NCBI GenBank assembly: GCA_902826165.1
Contig: CADEDV010000011.1
Location: 40,562-104,561, forward strand
Length of the DNA stretch: 64,000 nt
Direction: 5' to 3'
DNA from: an uncultured Bacteroidota bacterium
GTDB taxonomy: Bacteria; Bacteroidota; Bacteroidia; Chitinophagales; Chitinophagaceae
Position numbers and translations under genes: made by a program. Shown piece after piece: positions 55,973-64,000 of the stretch (the stretch's first letter is position 1; each line of letters begins with the position of its first letter). The notes below the pieces were generated by a model that saw nothing but the letters and a program-made list of their open reading frames with translations, was not told the DNA's origin and ran no database searches.

Positions 55973-57829
55973 ATGGACCAACTACTTTTTTTGTTTATCG
56001 CTGTGCCAATGCTGGCTTTTTTTGCCACCCTTTTCTGGCAAAATAAAAATGAAAGGCCCATTGGCAACATTGTGCGGTTTGCAAAAGTGTTCAATATACT
56101 GATTGCCGTCTCTTTTGCCAGCTGGTGGATGATCAATGGTCTCAACCCCGTAACTTATAAACTGGCCACGATTTACGAAACAGAGCATTTCATTTTTGCT
56201 ATTCAATTGTATTACGATGAAGTAACAGCGGTATTCAGCATCGTCGGGGCATTGTTATTCTTTTTAGTAGCCACTTTCAGTAAGTATTATATGCACCGGG
56301 ATGCAGGCTATAAGCGTTTTTTTAATACCATCTTATTATTTTCAACGGCGTATAACTTTATCATTCTCTCCGGGAACTTTGAAACACTTTTTATCGGCTG
56401 GGAGATAAAAGGCATTTGCTCGTTTTTGTTGATTGCTTTTTACCGTAATCGTTATTTGCCGGTAAAGAATGCTTTCAAAGCAGTGTCTAATTACCGTATC
56501 AGCGATGTGGCATTAATGCTGGCCATGTGGATGATGCACCATCTTACGAACAGGAATATCAGTTTCCCCGAACTGGGAGTAGCAAAAGAACTGGCTGTTG
56601 CATCAGGGCAGGCCGGTATGGCCATCTTTATTGTTTGTATGCTGATCTTACCCGCTGTTATCAAATCGGCACAGTTTCCCTTCACCACCTGGCTGCCAAG
56701 AGCAATGGAAGGGCCTACTTCTTCATCGGCTATCTTTTATGGCTCACTGAGTGTACATATTGGTGTTTTCTTATTGCTCCGCACTCATCCTTTCTGGGAA
56801 GATATGGCATGGGCAAAAGCAGTTATTATTGTCATTGGCGCATTAACAGCCATTATTGCAACGATGATTGCCAGGGTGCAGCCAACCGTAAAAACGCAGA
56901 TTGCTTATTCTTCGGCAGCACAAATTGGTTTGATGTTCATCGAAGTGGCACTGGGTTTTCACTGGCTGGTATTGATCCATTTTGCCGGTAATGCTTTTTT
57001 AAGAACGTACCAGTTACTCGTGTCGCCTTCTGTCCTGAACTACCTGGTGCATCACCAGTTCTTTCACTATATAAAGCCTGAACAAAAAATCATCTCCAAA
57101 CTAAAAGCCGCTTTATACATGCTCAGTATCAAAGAATGGAATTTAGATACTATCATGTTCAGGTATATATGGAGTCCTTTTAAATGGCTGGGAAAAAGAA
57201 TGGAATTCTTTCAATCGGGTGTTCTAAGTAGTTTACTTGCTGTAGTGGGTATCGCACTGGTGGCGGCTGGGTACAGCAGTCCTGCCACTTTTGAGTCAAT
57301 GCAGGATGTTTTACCAATTGTTTTCATCAGTATCGCCCTTGCAGTGATCCTGTTTGCATTCTCTTTCCGGCAATCTGCTTTAAAGGCCTGGCAATACTTA
57401 ATAGTCGGACATATATATATAATCGCTGCGGTAACATTCAATGCTGATCATATTAACGGTATTGAACTTGTTTATTATACCAGTGGAGTACTGGTTGCTT
57501 TTCTTTTAGGCTATTATTGCCTGCAAAAAATAAAAGCCATTGACAATGATATTTCGCTCAACCGGTTTCATGGCTATGTGTATGAACAGGAAACAACCGG
57601 CTTTTTGTTTTTATTATCTGCGATGGGTATGCTGGGCTTCCCGATCACGGCTGCTTTTGTAGGTATTGATGTATTGTTCACTTACGTACACAGCGGGCAG
57701 ACGATCCTGATCATCCTCCTGGCTTTATGTTTTATATTTATTGAACTGGCTGCATTCCGGATTTTACTCCGCATCTTCTTCGGACCGCATAAGAAACTGG
57801 ATCACCCGGTAGCGTTCAAGAGCTCCTGA
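55973..57829 (+). CDS. dabB: DabB-like proton-conducting membrane subunit (NuoL/MrpA-related)
   Basis: The 618-residue polytopic protein has 14-16 membrane helices with the antiporter-like Proton_antipo_M core. The conserved Glu lies in LFIGWEIKGICSFLL and the Lys in the helix VIKSAQFPFTTWLPRAMEGPTSSSA, as in complex I and Mrp subunits. These residues form the ion channel that powers DabA. There is no other complex I gene beside it, and pairing with dabA (10 nt apart) identifies it as DabB rather than NuoL. Its stop is 8 nt from the stop of the convergent TerC-like gene. Confidence 0.95.
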   Translation: MDQLLFLFIAVPMLAFFATLFWQNKNERPIGNIVRFAKVFNILIAVSFASWWMINGLNPVTYKLATIYETEHFIFAIQLYYDEVTAVFSIVGALLFFLVATFSKYYMHRDAGYKRFFNTILLFSTAYNFIILSGNFETLFIGWEIKGICSFLLIAFYRNRYLPVKNAFKAVSNYRISDVALMLAMWMMHHLTNRNISFPELGVAKELAVASGQAGMAIFIVCMLILPAVIKSAQFPFTTWLPRAMEGPTSSSAIFYGSLSVHIGVFLLLRTHPFWEDMAWAKAVIIVIGALTAIIATMIARVQPTVKTQIAYSSAAQIGLMFIEVALGFHWLVLIHFAGNAFLRTYQLLVSPSVLNYLVHHQFFHYIKPEQKIISKLKAALYMLSIKEWNLDTIMFRYIWSPFKWLGKRMEFFQSGVLSSLLAVVGIALVAAGYSSPATFESMQDVLPIVFISIALAVILFAFSFRQSALKAWQYLIVGHIYIIAAVTFNADHINGIELVYYTSGVLVAFLLGYYCLQKIKAIDNDISLNRFHGYVYEQETTGFLFLLSAMGMLGFPITAAFVGIDVLFTYVHSGQTILIILLALCFIFIELAAFRILLRIFFGPHKKLDHPVAFKSS

Positions 57830-57837
57830 TCGGTGTA

Positions 57838-58584
57838 CTAATTATTTTTTTCCTCTTCCGAAAAATGCTCATTCAGTTTAACCGGATGTGCATTTTTGCC
57901 GGCTACTTTCATCTGGATCACATCCACGAGGAAGGCAAAAGCCATCGCAAAATAAATATAGCCTTTGGGTATATGCACATCAAAGCCTTCTACCAGTAAA
58001 GTGAACCCGATCAGCAAAAGAAAACTCAACGCCAGGATTTTAAATGCAGGGTGTTTATTTACAAAATTACTGATGGGTGCAGCTGCCACCAGCATGATAG
58101 CTACTGTAACAATAACGGCTACATACATGATCCATACCTGGTCTACCAGTCCCACAGCTGTAATAATGGAATCTACCGAGAAAACCAGATCGAGTAGAAG
58201 TATCTGGCCGATGATGGCCCGCAGGGTTGCTTTTTTGACCTTGTGTTCCTGGTCTTCATGCTCTCCTTCCATTTTATGATAGATCTCTTTGGCACTTTTA
58301 TAAATAAGAAATAAACCCCCGGTTATAAGGATCAGGTCTTTGCCGCTGATGCTGGTATCAAAGACATTGAATAGCTCATTATCCAGCTTCATGATAACTG
58401 AGATCGCAGCGAGCAAGGCCAGTCGCATGAACATTGCCAATACGATTCCCCAGGTTCTCGCTTTTTTCTGCTGTTCCGGGGGCAACTTGCCGGCGAGTAT
58501 CGAAATAAAAATGATATTATCTATTCCTAATACTACTTCCAGTGCGATCAGGGTGAGCAAAGAAATGACGATCTCGTAATCCAT
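57838..58584 (-). CDS. TerC-family integral membrane protein
   Basis: The start is ATG 58584 (MDYEIVISLLTLIALEVVLG); the frame open to 58632 adds an unlikely N-terminus. The 248-residue product has about seven membrane helices and the two family signatures: EVVLGIDNIIFISIL near the start and DLVFSVDSIITAVG in the middle, which carry the acidic residues proposed to bind metal. TerC relatives (Alx, MeeF/MeeY) are linked to manganese export and to metalation of exported proteins. It is adjacent to, and convergent with, the DAB-type operon. Tellurite resistance is not implied. Confidence 0.92.
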   Translation of the reverse strand: MDYEIVISLLTLIALEVVLGIDNIIFISILAGKLPPEQQKKARTWGIVLAMFMRLALLAAISVIMKLDNELFNVFDTSISGKDLILITGGLFLIYKSAKEIYHKMEGEHEDQEHKVKKATLRAIIGQILLLDLVFSVDSIITAVGLVDQVWIMYVAVIVTVAIMLVAAAPISNFVNKHPAFKILALSFLLLIGFTLLVEGFDVHIPKGYIYFAMAFAFLVDVIQMKVAGKNAHPVKLNEHFSEEEKNN

Positions 58585-58654
58585 GAGGATGATTTTTAGG
58601 CCGTAAAAATGGCTATGTTCAAGGTAATACAAAATTGGTTCTTAACCGGACTGG

Positions 58655-58933
58655 TTAGTCGAAGTCGAATAAATTACCGAGGAAACCACCTTTTCTTTTT
58701 TGCTGGTAGTTTCTTTTTTGATACTCATCATCGTCATTATACTCCTTTTTATACCCTTTGTTTTCATTATAGGGTCTATCCTGCTGAGTTTTTTCTGCGG
58801 ACATTGATTTTTCTATGATCTTATCCAGTTCGCCCCGGTCCAACCATACACCCCGGCAGTTGGGGCAATAATCGATCTCTATTCCCTGTCTCTCCGACAT
58901 AACTAATAAGGATTCGCAATTCGGACATTTCAT
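58655..58933 (-). CDS. zf-TFIIB domain protein
   Basis: The 92-residue protein has one zinc ribbon: CPNCESLLVM and CPNCRGVWLDRGELDKII, the zf-TFIIB pattern of C-x2-C twice with the conserved WLDxGEL. A charged low-complexity tail rich in Lys, Asn, Tyr and Glu follows and ends GGFLGNLFDFD. Members are common in bacteria and undefined; the tail may bind nucleic acid or a partner. It is 26 nt downstream of the TolC-like gene's stop, same strand. Confidence 0.9.
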   Translation of the reverse strand: MKCPNCESLLVMSERQGIEIDYCPNCRGVWLDRGELDKIIEKSMSAEKTQQDRPYNENKGYKKEYNDDDEYQKRNYQQKRKGGFLGNLFDFD

Positions 58934-58959
58934 AAAAAAGCATTTTATGGTTTAAGTAA

Positions 58960-60441
58960 TCAGCTGCCTAATATACCCGCAGCCCATTTCAACATATTTT
59001 CTGTTTTAAAATAACTTGCTTTTAGTTCCTGTAATTTTTGTAAGGCTTCCAGTGTTTTTGTTTCCCTGGCATTAACCAGGAATAAGGAGCTTTCTCCTGA
59101 TTGAAAACGGATATCTTCACCCCTTTGCAAAGCCAGGTAATTCTTATACGCTTTTTCCTGTAAGGATACCTGGGTTCTCAACGCCAGCAATTCATTATAA
59201 TACCTTCTGACCTTTGTCTCAATCTGCCATTGTTTCTGGTTGAATTGTAAACGGGTCTCCGCAATTTTCAATTTAGCTTTTTTGAATTCACCTCTTCCTT
59301 CTGAGAGACGGAGGGGTATTCCCAGTGAAAGACCATACCGGAAATTATTTTCAAATAAAGCTGCACGGGTAGTTTTCAGCAAATCATATCCCTTGCCCAG
59401 TTGATTGTAGCTGAAGTTGACCGTTGGCAGCAGCTCCTGGAATTTTAGTTTTTTCTCCACCTGCAGCACATCCAGTTTGTAATCATAGATCATTACTTCC
59501 GGGTGATTCTTCTTTGCAGCTTCCAGCAAGCCGGATAGTTCAGGGAGAATAGCTTCCTGCACATTGTTTAAACTGCTGCTTTTATCGGGGATAATAGTAG
59601 CAGGCAGGTTATAAGGAATGGTATTTTCAGTCCACAGGAACACAGATAAGTCAAGCCCCGTATTTTGAAACTCCAGCAAGGCTTTCGTCTTTAGGACTTC
59701 AAAATTCTGTAACTGTGCAATAGCTTCGATGGTATCAATGGCGGGCCTGTCACCAAGCCTGAAAGCTGTTTTAACAAATGCCACCCGTTGTTCATTCACG
59801 GTCACAACTTCAGACAGTATTTTGTATTGCTGGTAATACTGCACCCAGTTCCAGTACGTCTTCATGGCATCAAGCAGAAGGTTGTTCAATATGTTCCTTC
59901 TTTCTACAGTTGATGCATCCCGAAATATCTTCGCCGTTTGTAAAGCAGCCCGGCGTTTATCCATCAGTAAATTCTTTGCCAATGGTATGCTGAGGCCAAT
60001 AAAATTGGTTTCACCTTTTGTTTCTACCGGATCGGTACGATTACCGGAAAGAAATTCGGTACCGCCGCTGATTTCGACACCAAACCAGGTAGGTATTGTT
60101 AATTCAGGACGATTGTAATAATAGTAATCGGTGCCGTCAAAAGTTTTCTGTGCCGATTCATTCTTAATATAAGGATCAAATCCGCCCCTGGCAGTAGTTA
60201 CATCTGCTTTTGCTTTCTCCACAAAAATATCAGCCTGTTTTGCCACCGGGTGATATTTTTTCACGATCTCCAATACCTGGCCAGCAGAAAGGGTTTTGCC
60301 GGGTATTGAATCCTGGGCTAAAGACAGCTTTGATAAGAAAAGCAGGAGTAGTAATGCACTTATGACAATGATGATCTTACCCCGCTGTTGGTTCCTGCTA
60401 CGCAGCCATTGATATGTCCTGTATTTTTTATAGGGTCTCAT
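58960..60441 (-). CDS. TolC-family outer-membrane efflux protein
   Basis: The 493-residue protein has an unusually basic N-terminus (MRPYKKYRTYQWLRSRNQQR) before its signal helix (about 24-42, ending SLAQ) and then the two-repeat TolC architecture of long helices with coiled-coil segments. Examples are LSAGQVLEIVKKYHPVAKQADI and the second-repeat opening LSGLLEAAKKNHPEVMIYDYKLDVLQVEKKL. It should form the trimeric outer-membrane channel for the HlyD/ABC proteins encoded just upstream, with which it overlaps by 4 nt (ATGA). Confidence 0.93.
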   Translation of the reverse strand: MRPYKKYRTYQWLRSRNQQRGKIIIVISALLLLLFLSKLSLAQDSIPGKTLSAGQVLEIVKKYHPVAKQADIFVEKAKADVTTARGGFDPYIKNESAQKTFDGTDYYYYNRPELTIPTWFGVEISGGTEFLSGNRTDPVETKGETNFIGLSIPLAKNLLMDKRRAALQTAKIFRDASTVERRNILNNLLLDAMKTYWNWVQYYQQYKILSEVVTVNEQRVAFVKTAFRLGDRPAIDTIEAIAQLQNFEVLKTKALLEFQNTGLDLSVFLWTENTIPYNLPATIIPDKSSSLNNVQEAILPELSGLLEAAKKNHPEVMIYDYKLDVLQVEKKLKFQELLPTVNFSYNQLGKGYDLLKTTRAALFENNFRYGLSLGIPLRLSEGRGEFKKAKLKIAETRLQFNQKQWQIETKVRRYYNELLALRTQVSLQEKAYKNYLALQRGEDIRFQSGESSLFLVNARETKTLEALQKLQELKASYFKTENMLKWAAGILGS

Positions 60442-61748
60442 TTTGATTGTTTGTTAATAGCTGTTGATGTATAATAATCCGGGGGAAAACCATTGATATT
60501 ACGCCAGAGTTCATACCACACCGGCACATCTTTTAACAAAGTGATCCCTTGTGCACCCGCACCGATCTTTAACTCTTTGGGCCATGGTTTATCCTCGAGG
60601 TCTTCTTTCACCAAGACCCGGAATTTTCCATTCACACTTACATTGCTTTCAACTGCCACGATCTCACCGCCAAAAGTGCCTGAGGAAGCATTGGGCCAGC
60701 CACTGAATACGATGGCCGGAAAACCGTCAAACAGGAAACGCACTTTTTGCCCTTTCATTAATAAAGGAAGATCTAATGGATCTGTAAACATCTCCACGGC
60801 ATACTGTACTTTATCAGGTACGATCTCTGCGATCATGTCACCATCTTTTACAAATTCACCGATACCGGCTTTTTGTGCTTTCACCACCTGGCCGCTTTGT
60901 GAAGCGAGGATATAATACATCCCATTGCGGATATTATAGCTGGCATAAAGATTTTCGAGTTTCGCTACATCCGCTTCTCCGCTGGCAATTTGGGTGAGTG
61001 ATTGAAACTGGTCGCCCTGCGCCTTCGTTACTTTCTCAATATTCTCCTGTTGCAGGGCATTCATTTCTATCCGTGTGATCGTCAGGTCCTGTTTACTATT
61101 GGTGAGTTTATTCTCGGCACTGATCTTTTTTGCCAGTGCATTCTGAAATTGCTGGTTCCTGATCTCCAGTTGTGTCAGTGAAACAAGTCCGCTGTCATAC
61201 ATCGCCTTTTGCCGTTCATATTGTTTGTTGGCGATGGTATAGTCATTGTTAGCAGCTACTGCATCTGCACTATCAGCCTGTACTTTCAGCCGCAACTGAG
61301 CCAGCTTATTCGTAAGCTGGTCTAATTTTAGTTGCAGCCCCGTATTGATAGCCCCGATCTGCTGCCCGGTAACCGCTACTTTGTTTTTGTAGTATTCAAC
61401 TGACTGTTGTTTGCCGGCTAATTGTTCTTTGGTACGTTCCAGCAAAGCAGGATCGAGATAATCTGTTTTCACCTCGGTGAGTTGCACCAGCGTGTCACCT
61501 GCATTTACATAATCTCCCTCTTTGATATACCATTTCATCACCCTGCCTCCAATAATAGTATTGACCTGATGTGGCCGCTGGTCCTGGTATAATGTAGTGA
61601 CGGTGCCCTTTGCTCTTACATTCTGTGTCCAGGGTAAAAACAAAAAGATCATAAAAACCAGCATACAGAAGAAGAACCAGGACCGTACCCGGCTTTCTTT
61701 ATCATGCAGGTATATATGCGTATAAGATCGTATTGTGAAATTGTTCAT
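60438..61748 (-). CDS. HlyD-family membrane-fusion (periplasmic adaptor) protein
   Basis: ATG 61748 is chosen (an in-frame TTG at 61775 lies inside the upstream gene). The 436-residue product has a cytoplasmic start, one membrane helix (about 25-45; FFFCMLVFMIFLFLPW), a biotinyl-lipoyl-like half (GGRVMKWYIKEGDYVNAGDTLVQL), and a long coiled-coil hairpin (about 95-270). The returning lipoyl half and beta-barrel domain follow (SQSGQVVKAQKAGIGEFVKDGDMIAEI). It bridges the ABC protein and TolC-like channel. It begins 10 nt after the ABC stop. Confidence 0.92.
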   Translation of the reverse strand: MNNFTIRSYTHIYLHDKESRVRSWFFFCMLVFMIFLFLPWTQNVRAKGTVTTLYQDQRPHQVNTIIGGRVMKWYIKEGDYVNAGDTLVQLTEVKTDYLDPALLERTKEQLAGKQQSVEYYKNKVAVTGQQIGAINTGLQLKLDQLTNKLAQLRLKVQADSADAVAANNDYTIANKQYERQKAMYDSGLVSLTQLEIRNQQFQNALAKKISAENKLTNSKQDLTITRIEMNALQQENIEKVTKAQGDQFQSLTQIASGEADVAKLENLYASYNIRNGMYYILASQSGQVVKAQKAGIGEFVKDGDMIAEIVPDKVQYAVEMFTDPLDLPLLMKGQKVRFLFDGFPAIVFSGWPNASSGTFGGEIVAVESNVSVNGKFRVLVKEDLEDKPWPKELKIGAGAQGITLLKDVPVWYELWRNINGFPPDYYTSTAINKQSK

Positions 61749-61758
61749 GATTGATGGT

Positions 61759-63423
61759 TTAGCGATTGTTAACAATAGTAGTGACTCCGTTATTGATCGT
61801 TATGATCTTGTCACAATGGCTGGCAAATTCCGGGTCATTACTAACGACTACGACAGTACTGTTTTTGATTTCTCCCAATAGCTCTATGATGGAACGACGA
61901 TAACCATTTTCATTATTCATCCAGGGTTCTTCCAGCAACAATAGCCGTGGTTTAGCTGCCAGGGCCCTCACTAATAAAATTTTATGAATAACATTCCTCG
62001 GCAACCGTTTCCCGGTGGGATCTAATACTGCGTCATAACCGTTTTTGAGGGTGGCAATAAAATCAGTAAGCCCCACTTTTGTTGCACAGTGAATCACTGA
62101 TTCCAGGCTGACTGCCGGATTGCCCAACGTAATATTTTCCCATAGTGTGCCATGGAAAATGTCCAGGTGGTTCAGCAATACGCCTGTTTGAGAACGGAGT
62201 GAAGGAAGATCATAGTTACCCAGCGGGACTTCATCCAAAAGTATAGCTCCTTTAAAATCAGTATACGCACCTGCCATCAAACGCAGTAAGGTTGATTTTC
62301 CTGAACTGTCTTTCCCGCTGATACAAACCTTTTCACCGCTTTTTATTTGCAGGTTAATGTTTTGAAGAACATCTGTCTCATTGTTATAACTGAAACTTAC
62401 CTCTTTCATTTCCAGTTCTAAGCCTTTTTCAACAGCGGCTAATTGAATAGTACCATTTTGTTCGGTGGGTTTATCTGTCAGCTTAGCAATTTTCTCAACA
62501 GAAGTCAGCGTATCATAGACACTGCCCAGGTTCATGATCAGTTTTTCAACGGAGTTCAGCACCAGCAGTATCACAATCTCGGCGGCAATGAATTGCCCGA
62601 TATTCAGTTGCTGATCGACCAGTAACATCGTTCCGACGATCAGCATGGCAGCGGTGATCACGGTTTTGAATAATACCAGTACATTGTACTGAAACAATAA
62701 TATTTTAAAGTGACTGTTGCGGGCATCCAGATAACCCACCACACTCTCATCCGTTTTTTTCAGGTGGAGATCATTACTTTTTGTCAGTTTGATCGATTTG
62801 ATCACCCGGGCCATTTCTTCCAGCCACCCAGCCACCCTGTATTTATACATACTTTCATTCAGACTGGTTTGTAAACCGGAACTGCCGGTATACCGGAGAA
62901 TGAGCCAGAGCAATAAAATGAGTATAAGACCAAACAGGATGAAAGCCGGGTGATAAAAACTTAATAGTATCAATCCGAACAAAATCTGGATACTGGCTGT
63001 CGGAATATCCAGTAATATCTTGGATAAACTTTTTTGCAGTACCGGGATATCAAAAAAGCGGTTGACCAGCTCGGGCAAATAAATATTGTCTGTCTTTTTG
63101 AGGTCCAGCCGGGGTATATGTTCGGCAAAAGCAAAGGCATAGCGTACAAATATTTTTTGCTGAATTTTCTCAATGATCTTCATCTGGTTTACCTGCATCA
63201 TTCCTGCAACGAGTACGCCGGTTACCACCAACCCGATCAGTATGACCAGTGAAGCCCGCATGGAGGCGCCGAGTACAAAACCTACAATTGCCTGCACACC
63301 CAGCGGTAATGAGAGTTGTATCAGGCCATTCAGAATAGCATAGAAGTAAACAGTCGTTATTTCTTTACGCTCCAGTTTAACCAGGTCCAATATCCTGGCA
63401 ACCGGGCTTGCAGTCGAAGCCAT
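61759..63423 (-). CDS. Peptidase-less T1SS-type ABC protein with degenerate ATPase motifs
   Basis: The 554-residue protein has a six-helix membrane domain (about 15-310) and an ATPase-like domain (about 335-550). Walker A GKDSSGKST is intact. Other motifs are altered: the Q-loop position reads LLNHLDIF, the signature position reads RLPRNVIHK where LSGGQ is expected, Walker B is LLLLEEPW (Glu for Asp), and the H-loop position reads VVSNDPE (Asn for His). So it may bind ATP but hydrolyse it weakly or not at all, or belong to a divergent subfamily that works differently. There is no C39 peptidase or CLD domain. It heads the ABC-HlyD-TolC operon. Confidence 0.9.
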   Translation of the reverse strand: MASTASPVARILDLVKLERKEITTVYFYAILNGLIQLSLPLGVQAIVGFVLGASMRASLVILIGLVVTGVLVAGMMQVNQMKIIEKIQQKIFVRYAFAFAEHIPRLDLKKTDNIYLPELVNRFFDIPVLQKSLSKILLDIPTASIQILFGLILLSFYHPAFILFGLILILLLWLILRYTGSSGLQTSLNESMYKYRVAGWLEEMARVIKSIKLTKSNDLHLKKTDESVVGYLDARNSHFKILLFQYNVLVLFKTVITAAMLIVGTMLLVDQQLNIGQFIAAEIVILLVLNSVEKLIMNLGSVYDTLTSVEKIAKLTDKPTEQNGTIQLAAVEKGLELEMKEVSFSYNNETDVLQNINLQIKSGEKVCISGKDSSGKSTLLRLMAGAYTDFKGAILLDEVPLGNYDLPSLRSQTGVLLNHLDIFHGTLWENITLGNPAVSLESVIHCATKVGLTDFIATLKNGYDAVLDPTGKRLPRNVIHKILLVRALAAKPRLLLLEEPWMNNENGYRRSIIELLGEIKNSTVVVVSNDPEFASHCDKIITINNGVTTIVNNR

Positions 63424-63502
63424 AGCAATAGTTATTAAAATGTTTTACAGAAAGTTCAAGGTATGCAGTCACACACCCTGGTTGCAGAAACGAAAAATAG
63501 GT

Positions 63503-63790
63503 CTAACAGAAATCAGGAGGCGGGGTTAGCTTCTGCATGGAAGGCGATGGAAGAATCGCTTCCGCCAGATGAATGGCGGTAGAGAGTTTGCCGGATAAAA
63601 TAGCCGATAGGCTGTCGTAAGCAGGATATTCTTTTTTTTCTTTGATCTCGTCGATGGTTGTCTTGTCTACACTTTTTTCTTCGTCCACGTTGAAGATCAG
63701 GGCCTTGCTTTCACTGAAAAAAGATTGCACAGCCGGTATGGTTTGTACGGCTGCAAAGAGGAGCAATATGAATAGTGCAATCTTTTTCAT
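63503..63790 (-). CDS. Small exported protein upstream of the T1SS-like operon
   Basis: The 95-residue protein has a signal sequence (MKKIALFILLLFAAVQTIPA) and an acidic mature region (FNVDEEKSVDKTTIDEIKEKKEY) followed by a helical stretch and a short C-terminus ending PPPDFC. It has no Gly-Gly leader and no RTX repeats, so it is not an obvious T1SS substrate. It sits 79 nt upstream of the ABC gene on the same strand and may be co-transcribed. Similar small exported proteins occur beside efflux operons in Bacteroidota, by recollection only. Confidence 0.7.
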   Translation of the reverse strand: MKKIALFILLLFAAVQTIPAVQSFFSESKALIFNVDEEKSVDKTTIDEIKEKKEYPAYDSLSAILSGKLSTAIHLAEAILPSPSMQKLTPPPDFC

Positions 63791-63868
63791 TCCGCTGCAA
63801 AGTTATCAGCCTATACAACATTGCCAAGCCCGGATTGTTTAAAGATTGTAAAATATTTTCTACTAAAT

Positions 63869-64000
63869 CTATAACTCTTCTGAACTCTCCGGAAGGTGGT
63901 CATATTCTCCTTTGATGGCATACCAGCCAAAGATCATCAGGCCGATGGCAATAGGAGTAAAAATGCCGATAATGATGACCCAGATCACCGGGTTATTGAT
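63869..64000 (-). CDS. Small single-helix membrane protein, C-terminal part (cut by window edge)
   Basis: A minus-strand frame open to the window end encodes 42 residues: NPVIWVIIIGIFTPIAIGLM as a membrane helix, then FGWYAIKGEYDHLPESSEEL and a TAG stop at 63871-63869. The helix plus WYAxKGEYD tail looks like a short respiratory-complex accessory protein (CcoS-like proteins have a comparable layout), but this cannot be settled without the N-terminus and neighbours. The hydrophobicity and well-formed tail make it more than a chance frame. Confidence 0.55.
   Translation of the reverse strand: MNNPVIWVIIIGIFTPIAIGLMIFGWYAIKGEYDHLPESSEEL

Noticed and set aside
57838..58584. Tellurite-resistance gene cluster
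   Set aside because: Only a TerC-family membrane protein is present; no other ter genes (terA, terB, terD, terZ) are near.
63503..63790. Bacteriocin or RTX-type substrate for the T1SS-like operon
   Set aside because: No double-Gly leader, no RTX nonapeptides, and it has a classical Sec signal peptide.

Overview
The window comes from a Bacteroidota chromosome, most likely family Chitinophagaceae. The family call is an inference from gene content, since there is no rRNA. The evidence is: Bacteroidota-type promoters (a -7 box TAnnTTTG, in some cases with a TTG/TTTG -33 box about 19-20 nt upstream); several proteins with type IX secretion (T9SS) C-terminal sorting domains of type A or B; a GldA-like ABC ATPase; SusC/CarboxypepD-reg style TonB receptors; and families largely confined to Bacteroidota (DUF4270, DUF4907, 2TM domain, PepSY-like lipoprotein, DUF1501/DUF1800 pair). 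No rRNA, tRNA, CRISPR array, transposase, integrase or prophage was seen, so this looks like core and lineage-specific chromosome rather than an island.

Layout. 1-1298: PhoR/PhoB-like two-component pair (minus strand, kinase cut by the window edge). 1526-5979: a large secreted protein with a possible His/Cys dyad, an ABC exporter half-transporter and a PepSY-like lipoprotein. 6117-10299: F1Fo ATP synthase genes atpB-E-F-H-A, closed by a strong terminator and lacking atpG. 10808-12094: a T9SS cargo protein behind a cluster of TACGTA palindromes. 12215-17564: a TonB receptor followed by six small membrane, periplasmic or regulatory genes, ending in a terminator. 17666-21038: two small minus-strand genes, one of them a 43-residue cationic peptide, and an ABC-2 exporter operon ending in a LolA-like protein. 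21044-22129: pdxA. 22591-29598: two adjacent T9SS cargo proteins (a purple-acid-phosphatase-like enzyme and a 1436-residue calcium-repeat protein) sharing a duplicated N-terminal module. 29623-36584: divergent gene sets, kelch lipoprotein-DUF4907-LytS-LytT on one strand and DUF4270 lipoprotein-two outer-membrane proteins on the other; this is the best candidate for an uncharacterised surface sensing system. 36586-45615: a GAF-domain protein, an outer-membrane barrel, the DUF1501/DUF1800 pair and a T9SS type-B repeat protein. 45717-49578: housekeeping genes nth, ftsB-like, eno and gldA. 49653-57829: an inorganic-carbon cluster with a beta-carbonic anhydrase on the minus strand, then on the plus strand a small exported protein, a second beta-carbonic anhydrase, a SulP transporter, DabA and DabB. 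57838-64000: TerC-like protein, a zf-TFIIB protein, a type-1-secretion-like TolC/HlyD/ABC operon with a degenerate ATPase, a small exported protein and the end of a small membrane protein.

How genes work together. The DAB-type cluster (DabA/DabB plus SulP and two carbonic anhydrases) should raise cytosolic bicarbonate using the membrane potential. No carbon-fixation gene is in view, so the likely role is supplying carboxylases in a heterotroph. Two standout oddities are a 112-bp palindromic repeat-like element lying in frame inside dabA just before the zinc-site Cys, and an ABC exporter whose signature, Q-loop, Walker B and H-loop residues are all changed.
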